From Pelosinus sp. UFO1 (lineage in GTDB: Bacteria > Bacillota > Negativicutes > DSM-13327), in NCBI RefSeq assembly GCF_000725345.1, contig NZ_CP008852.1, positions 3,650,001-3,714,000 on the forward strand: a stretch of DNA of 64,000 nucleotides, given 5' to 3'. Position 1 is the first letter of the stretch, and each line of letters starts with the position of its first letter. Shown piece after piece: positions 25,143 through 34,263 of the stretch. The notes below the pieces were generated by a model, which was given only the letters and a program-made list of their open reading frames with translations, had not been told where the DNA came from and searched no databases. The translations under genes and the position numbers were made by a program.

Positions 25143-26108
25143 CTATACGACTCCATTTCGCAACAAATCCGTCAGATGGATCATGCCAATGGCGCGCCGT
25201 TCTTCATCTACCACTGGCAATACTGTAATCGGGTGCGGGCTGTTTTTTTCCATGACATGTAAAGCATAGGCAGCTATTTTATCTTTTGTAATGGTTTTAG
25301 GCGTTTTGGTCATTAACAAATCCACCGATTCATCAAGAAAATCATAGCCTTTTTCCAAGCCACGACGGATATCGCCATCCGTCACTAGACCAATTAGCTT
25401 ACCGTCTTCATCAATAACAGAAATAGCTCCAACCCCTTTGACAGTAATAGCAAACAGCGCATCCTTCAAAGAAGTACCACTGTGGACAACCGGATTATCC
25501 TCACCAGCGTGCATAAGCTCTGCAACCAGCAGCAGTTTACGTCCTAAAGCCCCGCCGGGGTGAAACACCGCAAAATCCTCTCGGGTAAAATTATGAGCCG
25601 TTAAGAGTGCTACCGCCAAGGCGTCCCCCATTGCCAGAGTAGCAATTGCACTGGCTGTTGGCGCCAACCCCAATGGACAAGCCTCTCGCTCCACTGCCAC
25701 ATCTAAAAAGGCCTCGGCATTTTTCCCTAATGTCGACTGTTTGGAACCACACATAGCAATCATCGATACGCCAATACGCTTAAAGGTCGGCAACAGAGAT
25801 ACCACTTCTGCCGTTTCACCGCTGTTGGAAATCGCCAATACAACGTCTTGCCTCGTCACCATACCAAAATCACCATGAATAGCCTCCGCCGGATGGAGAA
25901 ACAGGGCGGGTGTACCTGTACTGGCCAGAGTAGCGGCTATTTTGCGTCCAATTAACCCAGACTTCCCCATGCCAGTCACAACCACTCTGCCAGAGCACTG
26001 CAAAATCAGTTCCACTGCATCAGAAAAGTCTTGCCCAATCCGAGCAGAAAGCAATCGAATGGCTTCCGCTTCAATAACTAAACAAGTCCGAGCTTGTTCT
26101 AAAAACAT
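25143..26108 (-). CDS. gutQ: Arabinose-5-phosphate isomerase (GutQ/KdsD type)
   Basis: 321 residues, the length of E. coli GutQ. A SIS domain (CSGRVVVTGMGKSGLIGRKI, TPALFLHPAEAIHGDFGM, VLAISNSGETAEVVSLLPTF) is followed by two CBS domains from about residue 200. It interconverts ribulose-5-phosphate and arabinose-5-phosphate, the first step to KDO for lipopolysaccharide. It is the last gene of the sorbitol operon, as in the E. coli srl/gut operon, and begins 12 bp after the preceding gene. The function supports an outer-membrane-bearing host. Confidence 0.92.
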   Translation of the reverse strand: MFLEQARTCLVIEAEAIRLLSARIGQDFSDAVELILQCSGRVVVTGMGKSGLIGRKIAATLASTGTPALFLHPAEAIHGDFGMVTRQDVVLAISNSGETAEVVSLLPTFKRIGVSMIAMCGSKQSTLGKNAEAFLDVAVEREACPLGLAPTASAIATLAMGDALAVALLTAHNFTREDFAVFHPGGALGRKLLLVAELMHAGEDNPVVHSGTSLKDALFAITVKGVGAISVIDEDGKLIGLVTDGDIRRGLEKGYDFLDESVDLLMTKTPKTITKDKIAAYALHVMEKNSPHPITVLPVVDEERRAIGMIHLTDLLRNGVV

Positions 26109-26120
26109 AATCCTATCTCC

Positions 26121-26804
26121 TTAAACCTCACCTAATACTGCTCCTTTGCCATAAGCACTTTCCCAATCCTCAATAAACTTATTGACACTCCAATCAGTCA
26201 AAGGATGGTGATACAAATTGGTAAAGACATCTTCACTAACTGTTACAGCATGAGTACCAGCCAAACAAACTTTCTGCACTTGTTCTACATTTTTGAAACT
26301 GGCTGCTATCACTTGCGCTTTCATATTATGAGTATTGAAAATTTTTATAATATCAGCTACTACTTTTACACCATCACCAGAAATATTATCAATTCTGTTT
26401 ACATATGGCGCTACAAAGCTAGCGCCAGCTTTCGCAGCCATAAGTGCCTGTTGAGGAGTAGACACGGCAGTTGCAGTAACTTTTATATTCTTTTTCTGCA
26501 GAGCCATCATGGCCTTAAACCCTTCAGGAACAACCGGAATTTTAATATAAATATTTCCACTAAGAACCTTGTTCACATATTCTGCTTCCTTAACTATTTC
26601 CTTGGCATTTGTACTTAATACCTGCACATGCAGCATTTTTTCACTGCCAATTATAGATACTATTTCTTGTAGGATTTCAATATATGGCCTCTTTCCTTTG
26701 GCTAGAATCGTCGGATTTGTCGTAATGCCATCTATTGGATAATATTCATTGGCACTTTTTATAAAATCAACTTCCGCAGTATCAAGTAATATATTCATTC
26801 GCAA
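26121..26804 (-). CDS. Fructose-6-phosphate aldolase/transaldolase-like protein
   Basis: 227 residues, the size of the small FSA/TalC family. MNILLDTAEVDFIKSANEY and IDGITTNPTILAKGKRPYIE open the barrel; the Schiff-base Lys lies in NIYIKIPVVPEG; KAGASFVAPYVNRIDNISGD and VIAASFKNVEQV complete the signature. It sits between srlB and gutQ, where fructose-6-phosphate is the product of SrlD. Probable role: aldol reactions with that intermediate. Confidence 0.88.
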   Translation of the reverse strand: MRMNILLDTAEVDFIKSANEYYPIDGITTNPTILAKGKRPYIEILQEIVSIIGSEKMLHVQVLSTNAKEIVKEAEYVNKVLSGNIYIKIPVVPEGFKAMMALQKKNIKVTATAVSTPQQALMAAKAGASFVAPYVNRIDNISGDGVKVVADIIKIFNTHNMKAQVIAASFKNVEQVQKVCLAGTHAVTVSEDVFTNLYHHPLTDWSVNKFIEDWESAYGKGAVLGEV

Positions 26805-26819
26805 AGCCTCCTTGGCGAT

Positions 26820-27197
26820 CTATTCTCTGTATATAGAAATAACATCTCCAATTTTTATAGCAGGCAGTTCCTTGTCCTCAAGATATAAACTTCCGCCTAG
26901 CCCTTCCGTATTGCCATCAAACCGTAGGGTTATATGTCCCAAATTCTCCAAATTAGTCTGCACTTCATCGCCCACATATACAACCTTATATTCTAGACCC
27001 GCAACGATTAAAACATCCCCTTGTTTTACAGTATCTGAAACCTCATTGCCAGAATGTAATACGCAATAATCAGCCAATTCCTCCGGAGCATTATCTTTGA
27101 AAATAATGATCAACTTTTCTTCATAAAAAGCTGACACAAATCCGCCAATAGTAGTAACCGTAGTATTATATATAATCTTCATAAAATACACCTCCAT
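26820..27197 (-). CDS. srlB: PTS glucitol/sorbitol transporter subunit IIA
   Basis: 125 residues, full length for the SrlB/GutB family. The phosphorylatable His lies in YCVLHSGNEVSDTVKQGDVL, and the C-terminal GSLYLEDKELPAIKIGDVIS is characteristic. It transfers phosphate from HPr to the IIB domain of SrlE at the membrane. It follows srlE directly in the operon. Confidence 0.93.
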   Translation of the reverse strand: MEVYFMKIIYNTTVTTIGGFVSAFYEEKLIIIFKDNAPEELADYCVLHSGNEVSDTVKQGDVLIVAGLEYKVVYVGDEVQTNLENLGHITLRFDGNTEGLGGSLYLEDKELPAIKIGDVISIYRE

Positions 27198-27265
27198 AAT
27201 AGCGTCTATATCATTTTTAAAAAAGCAATGAAATTATAGCACCATAATTCCATTGCTTTTCACTT

Positions 27266-28255
27266 CTATTTTGCGTAGAGACCGAAACTAGCCAACCAAG
27301 CAACCAATACTGTTGTAGGACCGGTGATAAAGCGTGAATACAATACAGAAGGCACACCCACTTCTACTGTTTCGGCCTCCGCTTCAGCCAATCCTAAGCC
27401 TACTGGTATAAAATCACAAGCGGCCTGGGAATTGATCGCAAAAAGTGCCGGTAGCGCCAACTGAGGAGGAATCGTGCCTTTACCGATTTCAACGCCAACT
27501 AACACACCAATTACTTGAGCAATTACGGCACCTGGCCCTAAAAAAGGAGATAAGAATGGAAACGAACATATGGCTGACAGTAAAACTAAGCCTTGAACTG
27601 TTCCGGCCAACGGTGTCAGTACTTTAGCAAAAACATCACCGATACCAGTACTTAATACAACACCAATTAACATGCATACAAATGCCATAAAGGGCAATAT
27701 GGTTTTTAAGACAGTATTGATAGCATCGCGACCAGATTGATAAAATGTAGCGGTTATACCACCCATAGCCTTCCCAACTTTGGCCATAAAACCAGCACTA
27801 GTCTGTTCGCTGATTTTCTTCTGGGTATCATACTTGGGCTTTTTAGCACTAGTATCTTCAGAGACCGCATTTCGAATCGTTCCATCGCTAAAATTTATAT
27901 TTACGTCTTTGACATCAGACACATAAATATCCGCCTTGATATGTTCTGCTAAAGGTCCACTGGGACCAGATGGCATCAAGTTAATTGTTGGAATCCTTTT
28001 CTGAGGATATATTCCGCATCTTAACGTTCCTCCACAATCAATGACAACACAAGCAATTTCAGTATCAGGCACTTTAGTCTTAAAGCCATCTACCACTTCG
28101 CAACCTGTCATTTCAGCTATCTTCTCTGCAACAGATGAAATGACACCTCCAGTAATATTGACAATCTTATTTTTGTTCTCATTCGGCTGAATCACTAACG
28201 GTCCACCAAATCCACCTCTACCTGCCGTTATAATAACTGATTTATAATTCGCCAT
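27266..28255 (-). CDS. srlE: PTS glucitol/sorbitol transporter subunit IIB (IIBC)
   Basis: 329 residues. The N-terminal IIB domain starts with [20 protein letters not shown] and carries its phosphocysteine in [20 protein letters not shown]. The C-terminal membrane portion includes [20 protein letters not shown] and [20 protein letters not shown]. Length and order match E. coli SrlE, which pairs with SrlA to form the permease. Confidence 0.95.
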   Translation of the reverse strand: MANYKSVIITAGRGGFGGPLVIQPNENKNKIVNITGGVISSVAEKIAEMTGCEVVDGFKTKVPDTEIACVVIDCGGTLRCGIYPQKRIPTINLMPSGPSGPLAEHIKADIYVSDVKDVNINFSDGTIRNAVSEDTSAKKPKYDTQKKISEQTSAGFMAKVGKAMGGITATFYQSGRDAINTVLKTILPFMAFVCMLIGVVLSTGIGDVFAKVLTPLAGTVQGLVLLSAICSFPFLSPFLGPGAVIAQVIGVLVGVEIGKGTIPPQLALPALFAINSQAACDFIPVGLGLAEAEAETVEVGVPSVLYSRFITGPTTVLVAWLASFGLYAK

Positions 28256-28272
28256 TTTTCATCCACCCCTTT

Positions 28273-28842
28273 CTAAGAATTAAAGCCAGCTGACTGTACA
28301 GTAGTAACTTCTGTTCTCAACTTGATGCCTTGTTGCTTTTCTACATATGCAGTAGTAAAATCCGTAATCCATCCTCTGAAAAAGTTGGTCACCATCCCAA
28401 CAAGAAAATATCTTACTGCTAGGTCAACAGTTGGTAAACCCAATTGAGTTATTCCAGCCGCAATTCCAAGAAAAACAAATAATTCTCCAGGATTTATATG
28501 TGGGAACAAACCATTCATACTATGGCAGGAAAAAGAGGATGCAGCATAATAGCTAGGTTTATACTTTTCAGGCAAAAATTTTCCTAATGATAAGGTCATC
28601 GGATTGCAAAAGAAAAACGTTCCCACTACTGGTAAAATAAGGTATCTAGATATAGGATTGCCACCACACATATGAGCGAGTTTTTCGACTTTCTCTTGAC
28701 CCACAAATCTAATTAAAGCATTCATAGCTACAAGCAGAATTACTAACGTGGGTACAATTCCAGTTATCATACTTACGAAAACTTTACCACCTTCATTAAA
28801 CATGCCGATAAAACCTTTGGCTAACACAATGAACATGTCCAT
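28273..28842 (-). CDS. srlA: PTS glucitol/sorbitol transporter subunit IIC
   Basis: 189 residues with four to five membrane segments ([39 protein letters not shown]) and the family region [20 protein letters not shown]. Standard length for SrlA. It forms the sorbitol channel with SrlE and is separated from srlE by 17 bp. Confidence 0.95.
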   Translation of the reverse strand: MDMFIVLAKGFIGMFNEGGKVFVSMITGIVPTLVILLVAMNALIRFVGQEKVEKLAHMCGGNPISRYLILPVVGTFFFCNPMTLSLGKFLPEKYKPSYYAASSFSCHSMNGLFPHINPGELFVFLGIAAGITQLGLPTVDLAVRYFLVGMVTNFFRGWITDFTTAYVEKQQGIKLRTEVTTVQSAGFNS

Positions 28843-28879
28843 ACAATACCCTCTCTCTCAATAATTTTTTATAATAGCG

Positions 28880-29299
28880 TTAAACTGTTATTCTTTCATT
28901 TTCTACCCCTATCACCTCCATATCATTTTTCGTCTTATTAATAAACGCTCTATAATTTTCAATAGCGTTCATTATCGCCTTACTAGTTGGTCTGCCTAAT
29001 CCACTCAATTTATCTTCTTCAAGCTCTAATAAATTTAGATTATTCAAGGAATTGAAAGGCTTCATTCTGGAGAAAATAGAAATACCTTCCATTTTCTCCC
29101 CTTTAATGATATTGCAATCTTTGTCAAGACAAAACATTAATACAGCGCCAGCCATTATTCGACCTTTAGACTTGCCAACAACAACCCGGCCCTCTTTTCT
29201 TAATAGATTAAATCGCTGATTAAAATGTCTCAATTGCCAAAAGCCAAGTAACCCTTGAAGGATCCACATCCCTGCAGCAACAAGAACAAACCACAACAT
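28880..29299 (-). CDS. gutM: Glucitol operon activator GutM
   Basis: 139 residues. An N-terminal membrane helix (WFVLVAAGMWILQGLLGFWQ) is followed by RHFNQRFNLLRKEGRVVVGK and a cytoplasmic tail, as in E. coli GutM, a small activator of sorbitol operon expression. It lies between srlD and srlA. How it acts together with the SorC-type regulator here is unclear. Confidence 0.9.
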   Translation of the reverse strand: MLWFVLVAAGMWILQGLLGFWQLRHFNQRFNLLRKEGRVVVGKSKGRIMAGAVLMFCLDKDCNIIKGEKMEGISIFSRMKPFNSLNNLNLLELEEDKLSGLGRPTSKAIMNAIENYRAFINKTKNDMEVIGVENERITV

Positions 29300-29416
29300 A
29301 CAGTTTCCCCCTTTGGTATCAGGTGTTACTTTACATTTTACAGATTATTATAATATTTATCTAGTAACTTTTACATTTTTTACCATAATTATGCAAATCA
29401 TTACAGCGACACCCTT

Positions 29417-30190
29417 TTAGTGCATTACTTGACCACCCGTTATATTTACAGATTGCCCTGTTAAATAACTTGCTTTATCTGATGCATAAAAGGTAATTAC
29501 GTTTGCCACATCCTCAAAAGTGCATCCTCTCTTTAACGGCACTTTATCTATATATGCTTGTTTTACTTCCGATTCGGGTATTCCTAACTTCACTGCATAT
29601 TGGGGAAGCAAACTTTCAAACATATCTGAATCTAAGAGATTACCAAGCATCATTGCATTTACTCTTATATTATCTTCCGCTAGATCTAAAGCTAAACTCT
29701 GCGTTAAACCAACAGCTGCAAATTTTGCAGCTGAGTAGCCGCTGTTAAATTTACTTCCAACCTTACCCGATTTAGAATTAATTCCAATAATGGACCCCTT
29801 AATATTTTTCTCAATCATAACCTTTGCTACTTCTCTAGCACAGAGGAAATATCCATTTAAATTAACATCTACAATCCGATTAAATGCTTGTAATTCAAAT
29901 TCAGTAATTTTACTGCTTTTGGCTATTCCTGCATTGTATATTAATAAATCTACTCTTCCTAATTCATTTACAACCTTTTGTACCATCGCTTTTACTTCAT
30001 CTTCACTACAAGCATTAACTCCTACTGCAATTCCTTTACCACCGCTTGCATTAATTTCATCTGAAACCTTTTTTGCATTTTCATATACTAAGTCCGCTAC
30101 AGCTATCTCATATCCTTCTCTTGCCATATGCTTACTTAAATATTCTCCCAAACTTCTTCCTCCACCAACTATAAGTGCTACTTTTGACAT
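29417..30190 (-). CDS. srlD: Sorbitol-6-phosphate 2-dehydrogenase (SDR family)
   Basis: 257 residues. The Rossmann motif in KVALIVGGGRSLGEYLSKHM, NAG in LLIYNAGIAK, the catalytic Tyr-Lys in SGYSAAKFAAVGLTQSLALD, and the C-terminal SYLTGQSVNITGGQVMH match SrlD. It oxidises sorbitol-6-phosphate to fructose-6-phosphate with NAD. It is the first enzyme gene of the operon and has an AGGAGGTATAGTT leader before its ATG. Confidence 0.92.
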   Translation of the reverse strand: MSKVALIVGGGRSLGEYLSKHMAREGYEIAVADLVYENAKKVSDEINASGGKGIAVGVNACSEDEVKAMVQKVVNELGRVDLLIYNAGIAKSSKITEFELQAFNRIVDVNLNGYFLCAREVAKVMIEKNIKGSIIGINSKSGKVGSKFNSGYSAAKFAAVGLTQSLALDLAEDNIRVNAMMLGNLLDSDMFESLLPQYAVKLGIPESEVKQAYIDKVPLKRGCTFEDVANVITFYASDKASYLTGQSVNITGGQVMH

Positions 30191-30232
30191 AACTATACCT
30201 CCTGAGATTATTTCATTTATATTTTTAAATCT

Positions 30233-30273
30233 AAAAAAGAGACATAGGAGAAGCGATCAATGCTTAGCCCATG
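30233..30273 (-). terminator. Terminator/attenuator between the small ORF and srlD
   Basis: Minus-strand hairpin from CATGGGCTAAGC and GCTTCTCCTATG followed by CTCTTTTTTAG, overlapping the stop codon of the 60-aa ORF. It shares a 24-nt arm (23 identical) with the next terminator upstream. Confidence 0.65.
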
Positions 30274-30446
30274 GCTCTTACATGCTGGCAACAAATATTT
30301 CTTTTATCTTCTTTTTTTTCTTTTTCTATTTTTTCTATTCGTATAATAAAGCTTTCCTTACTCCCTTTAATCACCACTTGATTATATTCAAATAACGTAT
30401 ATATCTTATCGCCTGGTTGTGGAGTTGATTTCATCTCTTTAGCCAT
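30264..30446 (-). CDS. Small hypothetical protein in the sorbitol regulator-operon gap, 60 aa
   Basis: A strong AGGAGG site 6 bp before the ATG supports translation. The protein reads MAKEMKSTPQPGDKIYTLFE, then YNQVVIKGSKESFIIRIEKI, a Lys/Glu-rich stretch, and CCQHVRAMG. The last residues are encoded by a terminator arm. No family recognised. Its place between the sorC-type gene and srlD suggests a role in the operon, but that is inference. Confidence 0.5.
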   Translation of the reverse strand: MAKEMKSTPQPGDKIYTLFEYNQVVIKGSKESFIIRIEKIEKEKKEDKRNICCQHVRAMG

Positions 30447-30498
30447 ATAAATTCCTCCTAAACCATGATTTTGAAATCTTCACCTTGTAAAACGGTAG

Positions 30499-30538
30499 AA
30501 AAAAAACCATGAGTAGCACATTATGCTTAGCCCATGGC
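30499..30538 (-). terminator. Intrinsic terminator after the SorC-type regulator gene
   Basis: Hairpin with CCATG/CATGG outer and AGC/GCT inner pairs, followed on the minus strand by eight T residues. It would separate regulator from operon transcription. Confidence 0.75.
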
Positions 30539-30573
30539 CCTTACATAATCTTTAAGCTAACCACACTTTCGTC

Positions 30574-31518
30574 TTAGTCAGCAAAATCAATTAGTAATTT
30601 AGCAGTTTCTTCATCAGAGATTAACACATTTATAAATTTACCCTTAATAGCCCCATATATAGCAGGCACCTTTTCCGGTGAGGACGCAATACCTATTGAA
30701 TATCTTACATCTCGCAATTTTTCCAAATCAACAGCTATTGTTCTATCCTTTAATACTGTGTCTACCACATTGCCATCAACATCGTAAAACCTTGAGCAAA
30801 TGTCGCCTACAACCCCTGCGTCTCGCAGGGCATCGCTGTATTCTTTCCCAAAGGAACCCGTCCATACTAAGTTGGATGACTTGATTGGTGCACCAATTCC
30901 TAATATTGTAATACTCACTTCATCCCACAACTTCACAATTTTATTACAATTAGCATCTTGCATAATAGCTACTTTGGTTTCTGTCGTTGCCGTAATAGCA
31001 GGTGCATACAAATAATGGCTCTTGGCTTTAAATGCATTTGCAACTTTATATACAATGGTATTTACATGATATTCGCTATCCACATTCTCTGGACCGCCCA
31101 CTAGAGGAATCATATCAGCATTTACTACATCGCATTTCTCCACAGAAGCAATATTAGATAATGCACCAATGGTAGTTCCCCAAGCAAACCCTACAACATC
31201 ACCATCATTTATGATTCTTTTTAAGACGCGTATTCCCGCTTTTCCAAGATTATTTTTTACTTCATCCGAATCTGAGCTAGAAGGTACAATATAGACTTCT
31301 TTTAAGCCAAACTTTTTTTCCAATGCTGTTTCCAGGCTTTCATACAAATCATTTACAACGGAAATTTGTACAATCCCTGCTAACATTGCTTTTTTCAAAT
31401 ACTTGCTTACAGTAGTCCTATTGATACCAAACTTACTAGCTATTTCATTTTGATTCATATTTTCTAAGTAGTACATTTGGGAAACTTTCACAAGTAACCG
31501 TCTATCTACATTAAGCAT
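30574..31518 (-). CDS. SorC/DeoR-type sugar-binding transcriptional regulator of the sorbitol operon
   Basis: About 314 residues from the ATG at 31518, which has GGAAAGG at correct spacing; an upstream TTG at 31533 is less likely. The HTH is YYLENMNQNEIASKFGINRT then TVSKYLKKAM. The sugar-phosphate-binding domain includes VVGFAWGTTIGALSNI, IPLVGGPENVDSEYH and IGIASSPEKVPAIYGAIKGK. Effectors are normally phosphorylated sugars. It is the first gene ahead of the srl genes on the same strand, so the operon is its likely target. Confidence 0.92.
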   Translation of the reverse strand: MLNVDRRLLVKVSQMYYLENMNQNEIASKFGINRTTVSKYLKKAMLAGIVQISVVNDLYESLETALEKKFGLKEVYIVPSSSDSDEVKNNLGKAGIRVLKRIINDGDVVGFAWGTTIGALSNIASVEKCDVVNADMIPLVGGPENVDSEYHVNTIVYKVANAFKAKSHYLYAPAITATTETKVAIMQDANCNKIVKLWDEVSITILGIGAPIKSSNLVWTGSFGKEYSDALRDAGVVGDICSRFYDVDGNVVDTVLKDRTIAVDLEKLRDVRYSIGIASSPEKVPAIYGAIKGKFINVLISDEETAKLLIDFAD

Positions 31519-31551
31519 ACTTTTCCTTTCCAAACTAATTTATTTTGTTAC

Positions 31552-31587
31552 TTTCCGCCACACTGTCACATTTGTGACAGCGTGTAA
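31552..31587. promoter_or_regulatory. Palindromic operator upstream of the SorC-type regulator
   Basis: Perfect arms CTGTCACA and TGTGACAG around a TT centre (31563-31580), with imperfect outer extension. It lies about 45-60 bp upstream of the regulator start codon, where autoregulation is expected. Confidence 0.65.
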
Positions 31588-31811
31588 CTTTCGTTCCGTA
31601 TCTTTATATTAATATACTTTTCGGAAAATTGCAATACTTAAAATTTGATAATTCCAACATTTTCGCACAGCGTCCTAAATGGGATTCACCATTGCCTACA
31701 TCAATTGTCTTCTAGTTTTCAAAAAATTATCCCCCCCTTTATTTAGAAGTCAAACTCTTAACAAACTATTCTAGCCAGCATATGAGACAAGGGGACCGGT
31801 TCTCTGTCCCA

Positions 31812-31852
31812 CTAAATCCTATCAATCACACTTTTAGATATTCCTGTTATCC
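31812..31852 (-). pseudogene. Transposase 3'-end remnant
   Basis: Minus-strand GISKSVIDRI followed by TAG and the GGGACAGAGAACCGGTCCC palindrome; upstream codons are frameshifted. Same junction as the remnant at 783-984. A minus-strand open frame continues beyond it (to about 31980) with no recognisable family. Confidence 0.65.
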
Positions 31853-32051
31853 CTGCCTAAGTTCGTCGATAAATACCTTTGCCGAATCAGTCTCATCTGT
31901 AGGAAAGAAGTAAATAGCGAAATAGTCAATTCCATACGCTTCTCCCGGCTTAATCGAGGGACAAATAACCTGTCCCCATATCCCTTCTAAGAGAATATTT
32001 CCAAACACATTCTCCCATACTAAGGATAGTTTATAAAAGGAGATGAATCTT

Positions 32052-32570
32052 TTGAAAGACAAATTTACCAGAGGCTTTTTCTCAGGAGTTGCGGGTGGAT
32101 TAGCCGCGAATATTATGAGTTCATTTTTTGGTTTTATAAATTTCACCACTCTTCGTTTTGCGGACTGGACTGGAATTATCCTCTTCGGGCATACTCCACC
32201 TTTTAGTACGGGAGAAATCTTGTTTGCACTAACAGCAAACATTGGTTTTACCGGTTTTCTAGGAATTGTATTCACCTATATAATTCCTTTAATCAAAAAC
32301 ACAAATCTTCTTTTTAAAGGATGGGTTTTCTCAACATTTATATGGTTTTTTATTTACTCCGTTACCACTCTGTTTAAAGTTGAGGGAACTATGCCTTTGC
32401 CCCTTAATACAGCAATAGCAAATGTTGCTACTACATCTATATACGGTTTAGTTTTGGCTGCAACCTTGGGAAAGGAAGTTGTAAAAAACGCTACTGAAAA
32501 TGCAAGAAATAATTTCAGGATGGTTCCAGCAATGAAACCAATTAAAAATAACGACGACGACAATGAATAG
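32052..32570 (+). CDS. Conserved-looking membrane protein, unassigned, about 172 aa
   Basis: Four hydrophobic segments (GVAGGLAANIMSSFFGFINF, ILFALTANIGFTGFLGIVFT, WVFSTFIWFFIYSVTTLF and TTSIYGLVLAATLG). AAAGGAG at 32036-32042 directly abuts the ATG at 32043, so the TTG at 32052 with a 9-bp gap is the more likely start. The C-terminus is acidic (NNDDDNE). Function unknown; monocistronic. Confidence 0.7.
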   Translation: MKDKFTRGFFSGVAGGLAANIMSSFFGFINFTTLRFADWTGIILFGHTPPFSTGEILFALTANIGFTGFLGIVFTYIIPLIKNTNLLFKGWVFSTFIWFFIYSVTTLFKVEGTMPLPLNTAIANVATTSIYGLVLAATLGKEVVKNATENARNNFRMVPAMKPIKNNDDDNE

Positions 32571-32587
32571 AGAACCAGCATAGAACA

Positions 32588-32623
32588 AAAGGACTGTCTA
32601 AGCATTTAGCCTAGCAGTCCTTT
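32588..32623 (+). terminator. Terminator after the membrane protein gene
   Basis: Arms AAAGGACTG and CAGTCCTTT with an 18-nt loop and a following CTATT. Confidence 0.75.
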
Positions 32624-32756
32624 CTATTACCTAAAATATGAAACTCGATGAATCGTATGGTCTAAACGGTAATTGTCTATAATCAACTCTAAATATGTCT
32701 ATTATTTACAGCTAAGTTATCTTCATGCCTGGCTCTCTGTTGTTTTTCATGTAGCT

Positions 32757-33383
32757 TTATCTTTTTAAGTATATTGTATATGCCAACTTATTCCCAGTAA
32801 AACCGACTTCAGCAAAACCTATCGATTTAACTAAATCTAATATAGTTTGCTTTCTTTGATAATGGGGGTCAAACATAGTTTCCGAAATTGCAAGTATTCC
32901 ACCTGGCTTTAATGAGTTATATATTTCCTTAAGAGCAATAATTCTGTTTGGTATCTCACCAAGAACTGCAGCCAAGACTGCCCTATCTGCTTTATAGTCT
33001 TTAAGCCTTCCTTCTCCCATTGGAATATTCACAACAATAATATTATGCATATTCTCCTTTAGGGCTTTTCTTTTAACTATATCTAGCATCTCTTGTTGAA
33101 TATCAACTAAAATAATCTTCCCTTGTTCACCAACTGCCTTTGCCAAGGGTATACTTATTCGGCCTGGGCCACATCCGATATCGAGTATCGTCATTCCTTC
33201 TTCAACATCAAGCCCGGAAATAATACTTTTCGATTGACTGCTTCTAGCAAAAGGGTTTTCTAGTTCAACTGCCCGATAAAGCCATGACGGACACGGAACA
33301 TTTTTCTTCCTGGAGGTAAATTTCCAAGCAAACCAAATGATAAGAAACAAAATAATTATTACGATTGAATATAATAGATACAT
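32757..33383 (-). CDS. Membrane-anchored class I SAM methyltransferase
   Basis: About 208 residues from the ATG at 33383, which has a GAAGGTG site; the frame stays open to 33407. An N-terminal membrane helix (YLLYSIVIIILFLIIWFAW) is followed by a methyltransferase fold with motif I in MTILDIGCGPGRISIPLAKA and a later SLKPGGILAISETMF. It resembles the UbiE/Methyltransf_11 group; lipid or quinone substrates would fit the anchor, but that is inference. Confidence 0.82.
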   Translation of the reverse strand: MYLLYSIVIIILFLIIWFAWKFTSRKKNVPCPSWLYRAVELENPFARSSQSKSIISGLDVEEGMTILDIGCGPGRISIPLAKAVGEQGKIILVDIQQEMLDIVKRKALKENMHNIIVVNIPMGEGRLKDYKADRAVLAAVLGEIPNRIIALKEIYNSLKPGGILAISETMFDPHYQRKQTILDLVKSIGFAEVGFTGNKLAYTIYLKR

Positions 33384-33596
33384 TCTTTCACCTTCCATAA
33401 TAGTCATTATGTAAAAACGCCATAGCTTACTGAAAAGTAAGCTATGTCTGTTTTCTCTAACTTTAAAAATATATCCTGCTATATATTTGTGCGATGGATT
33501 CTGCTAAGCTCTTATTTGCTCTATGTATTTTATCATTATATACTTTGAAGTAGCTATTTAAACTTACATAAAACTTAAAGTTAGAGGGGAACTATA

Positions 33597-34193
33597 ATGG
33601 ACGAACAATATTATGAAAAACTATTGAATATAAAAACCTCAGGGGAACAAAAAATATTCAATGAATCATTGCACTATAATAGATATGAGCCAACCTCCTA
33701 CTCTGTATTAGAAATATTATCTAAGCAATATAATTTCACCGCAGAAGATAATATAGTTGACTTTGGATGTGGTAAAGGAAGACTTAACTTTTACATAAAT
33801 CACTTTTTTGACTCCACTGTTACAGGTATAGAAATGAGTAGCTTCTTCTATAAACAAGCTATTGATAATAAAAGAGATTATTTAAAGAAACATAAAAAGA
33901 AAATAAATGAAATAAATTTCTTAAATTGCTTTGCAGAAGAATATAATATAAATCCCTCAGATAATAAATTCTACTTCTTTAACCCTTTTTCTATACAAAT
34001 ATTTATAAAGGTTATAGGAAATATTTTGATTTCTGTAGAAGACTATGAAAGAACAGTAGATATTATATTGTATTATCCATCATATGATTATATATTTTTT
34101 CTAGAAAACAATACCCCCTTTGTACTTTTGAATAAAATAAAATTACCTGATAATGATCCTCGTCATAGTTTTTTAGTGTATAGACTAGACTAA
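33597..34193 (+). CDS. Class I SAM-dependent methyltransferase, AT-rich gene
   Basis: 198 residues; motif I is NIVDFGCGKGRLNFYINHFF, followed by an acidic GIEMSSFFYKQAI. The later NKFYFFNPFSIQIFIKVIG occupies the region of the catalytic NPF-type motif. AGAGGGGAA precedes the ATG. Codon usage is clearly more A/T-biased than in neighbours, which may mark recent acquisition. Substrate unknown. Confidence 0.8.
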   Translation: MDEQYYEKLLNIKTSGEQKIFNESLHYNRYEPTSYSVLEILSKQYNFTAEDNIVDFGCGKGRLNFYINHFFDSTVTGIEMSSFFYKQAIDNKRDYLKKHKKKINEINFLNCFAEEYNINPSDNKFYFFNPFSIQIFIKVIGNILISVEDYERTVDIILYYPSYDYIFFLENNTPFVLLNKIKLPDNDPRHSFLVYRLD

Positions 34194-34223
34194 AAAAAAC
34201 ACCCGCATAGTGGTGTTTTTTTT
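34194..34223 (+). terminator. Intrinsic terminator after the AT-rich methyltransferase
   Basis: AAAACACC and GGTGTTTT arms with an 8-nt loop, flanked by A and T runs, right after the stop codon. Confidence 0.9.
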
Positions 34224-34263
34224 GTAAAATAGTCCTATTTTTCGAATCAACTTATATTTTCAC

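Noticed and set aside
28880-29299. GutM as a broken gene because of its short length
   Set aside because: 139 residues with an N-terminal helix is within the normal size for GutM, and the ribosome binding site and frame are intact.
31847-32275. 142-residue minus-strand open frame through the transposase remnant
   Set aside because: Much of it is antisense to the membrane protein gene at 32052. The tail (about 31860-31980) looks protein-like but I cannot assign it or find a start.
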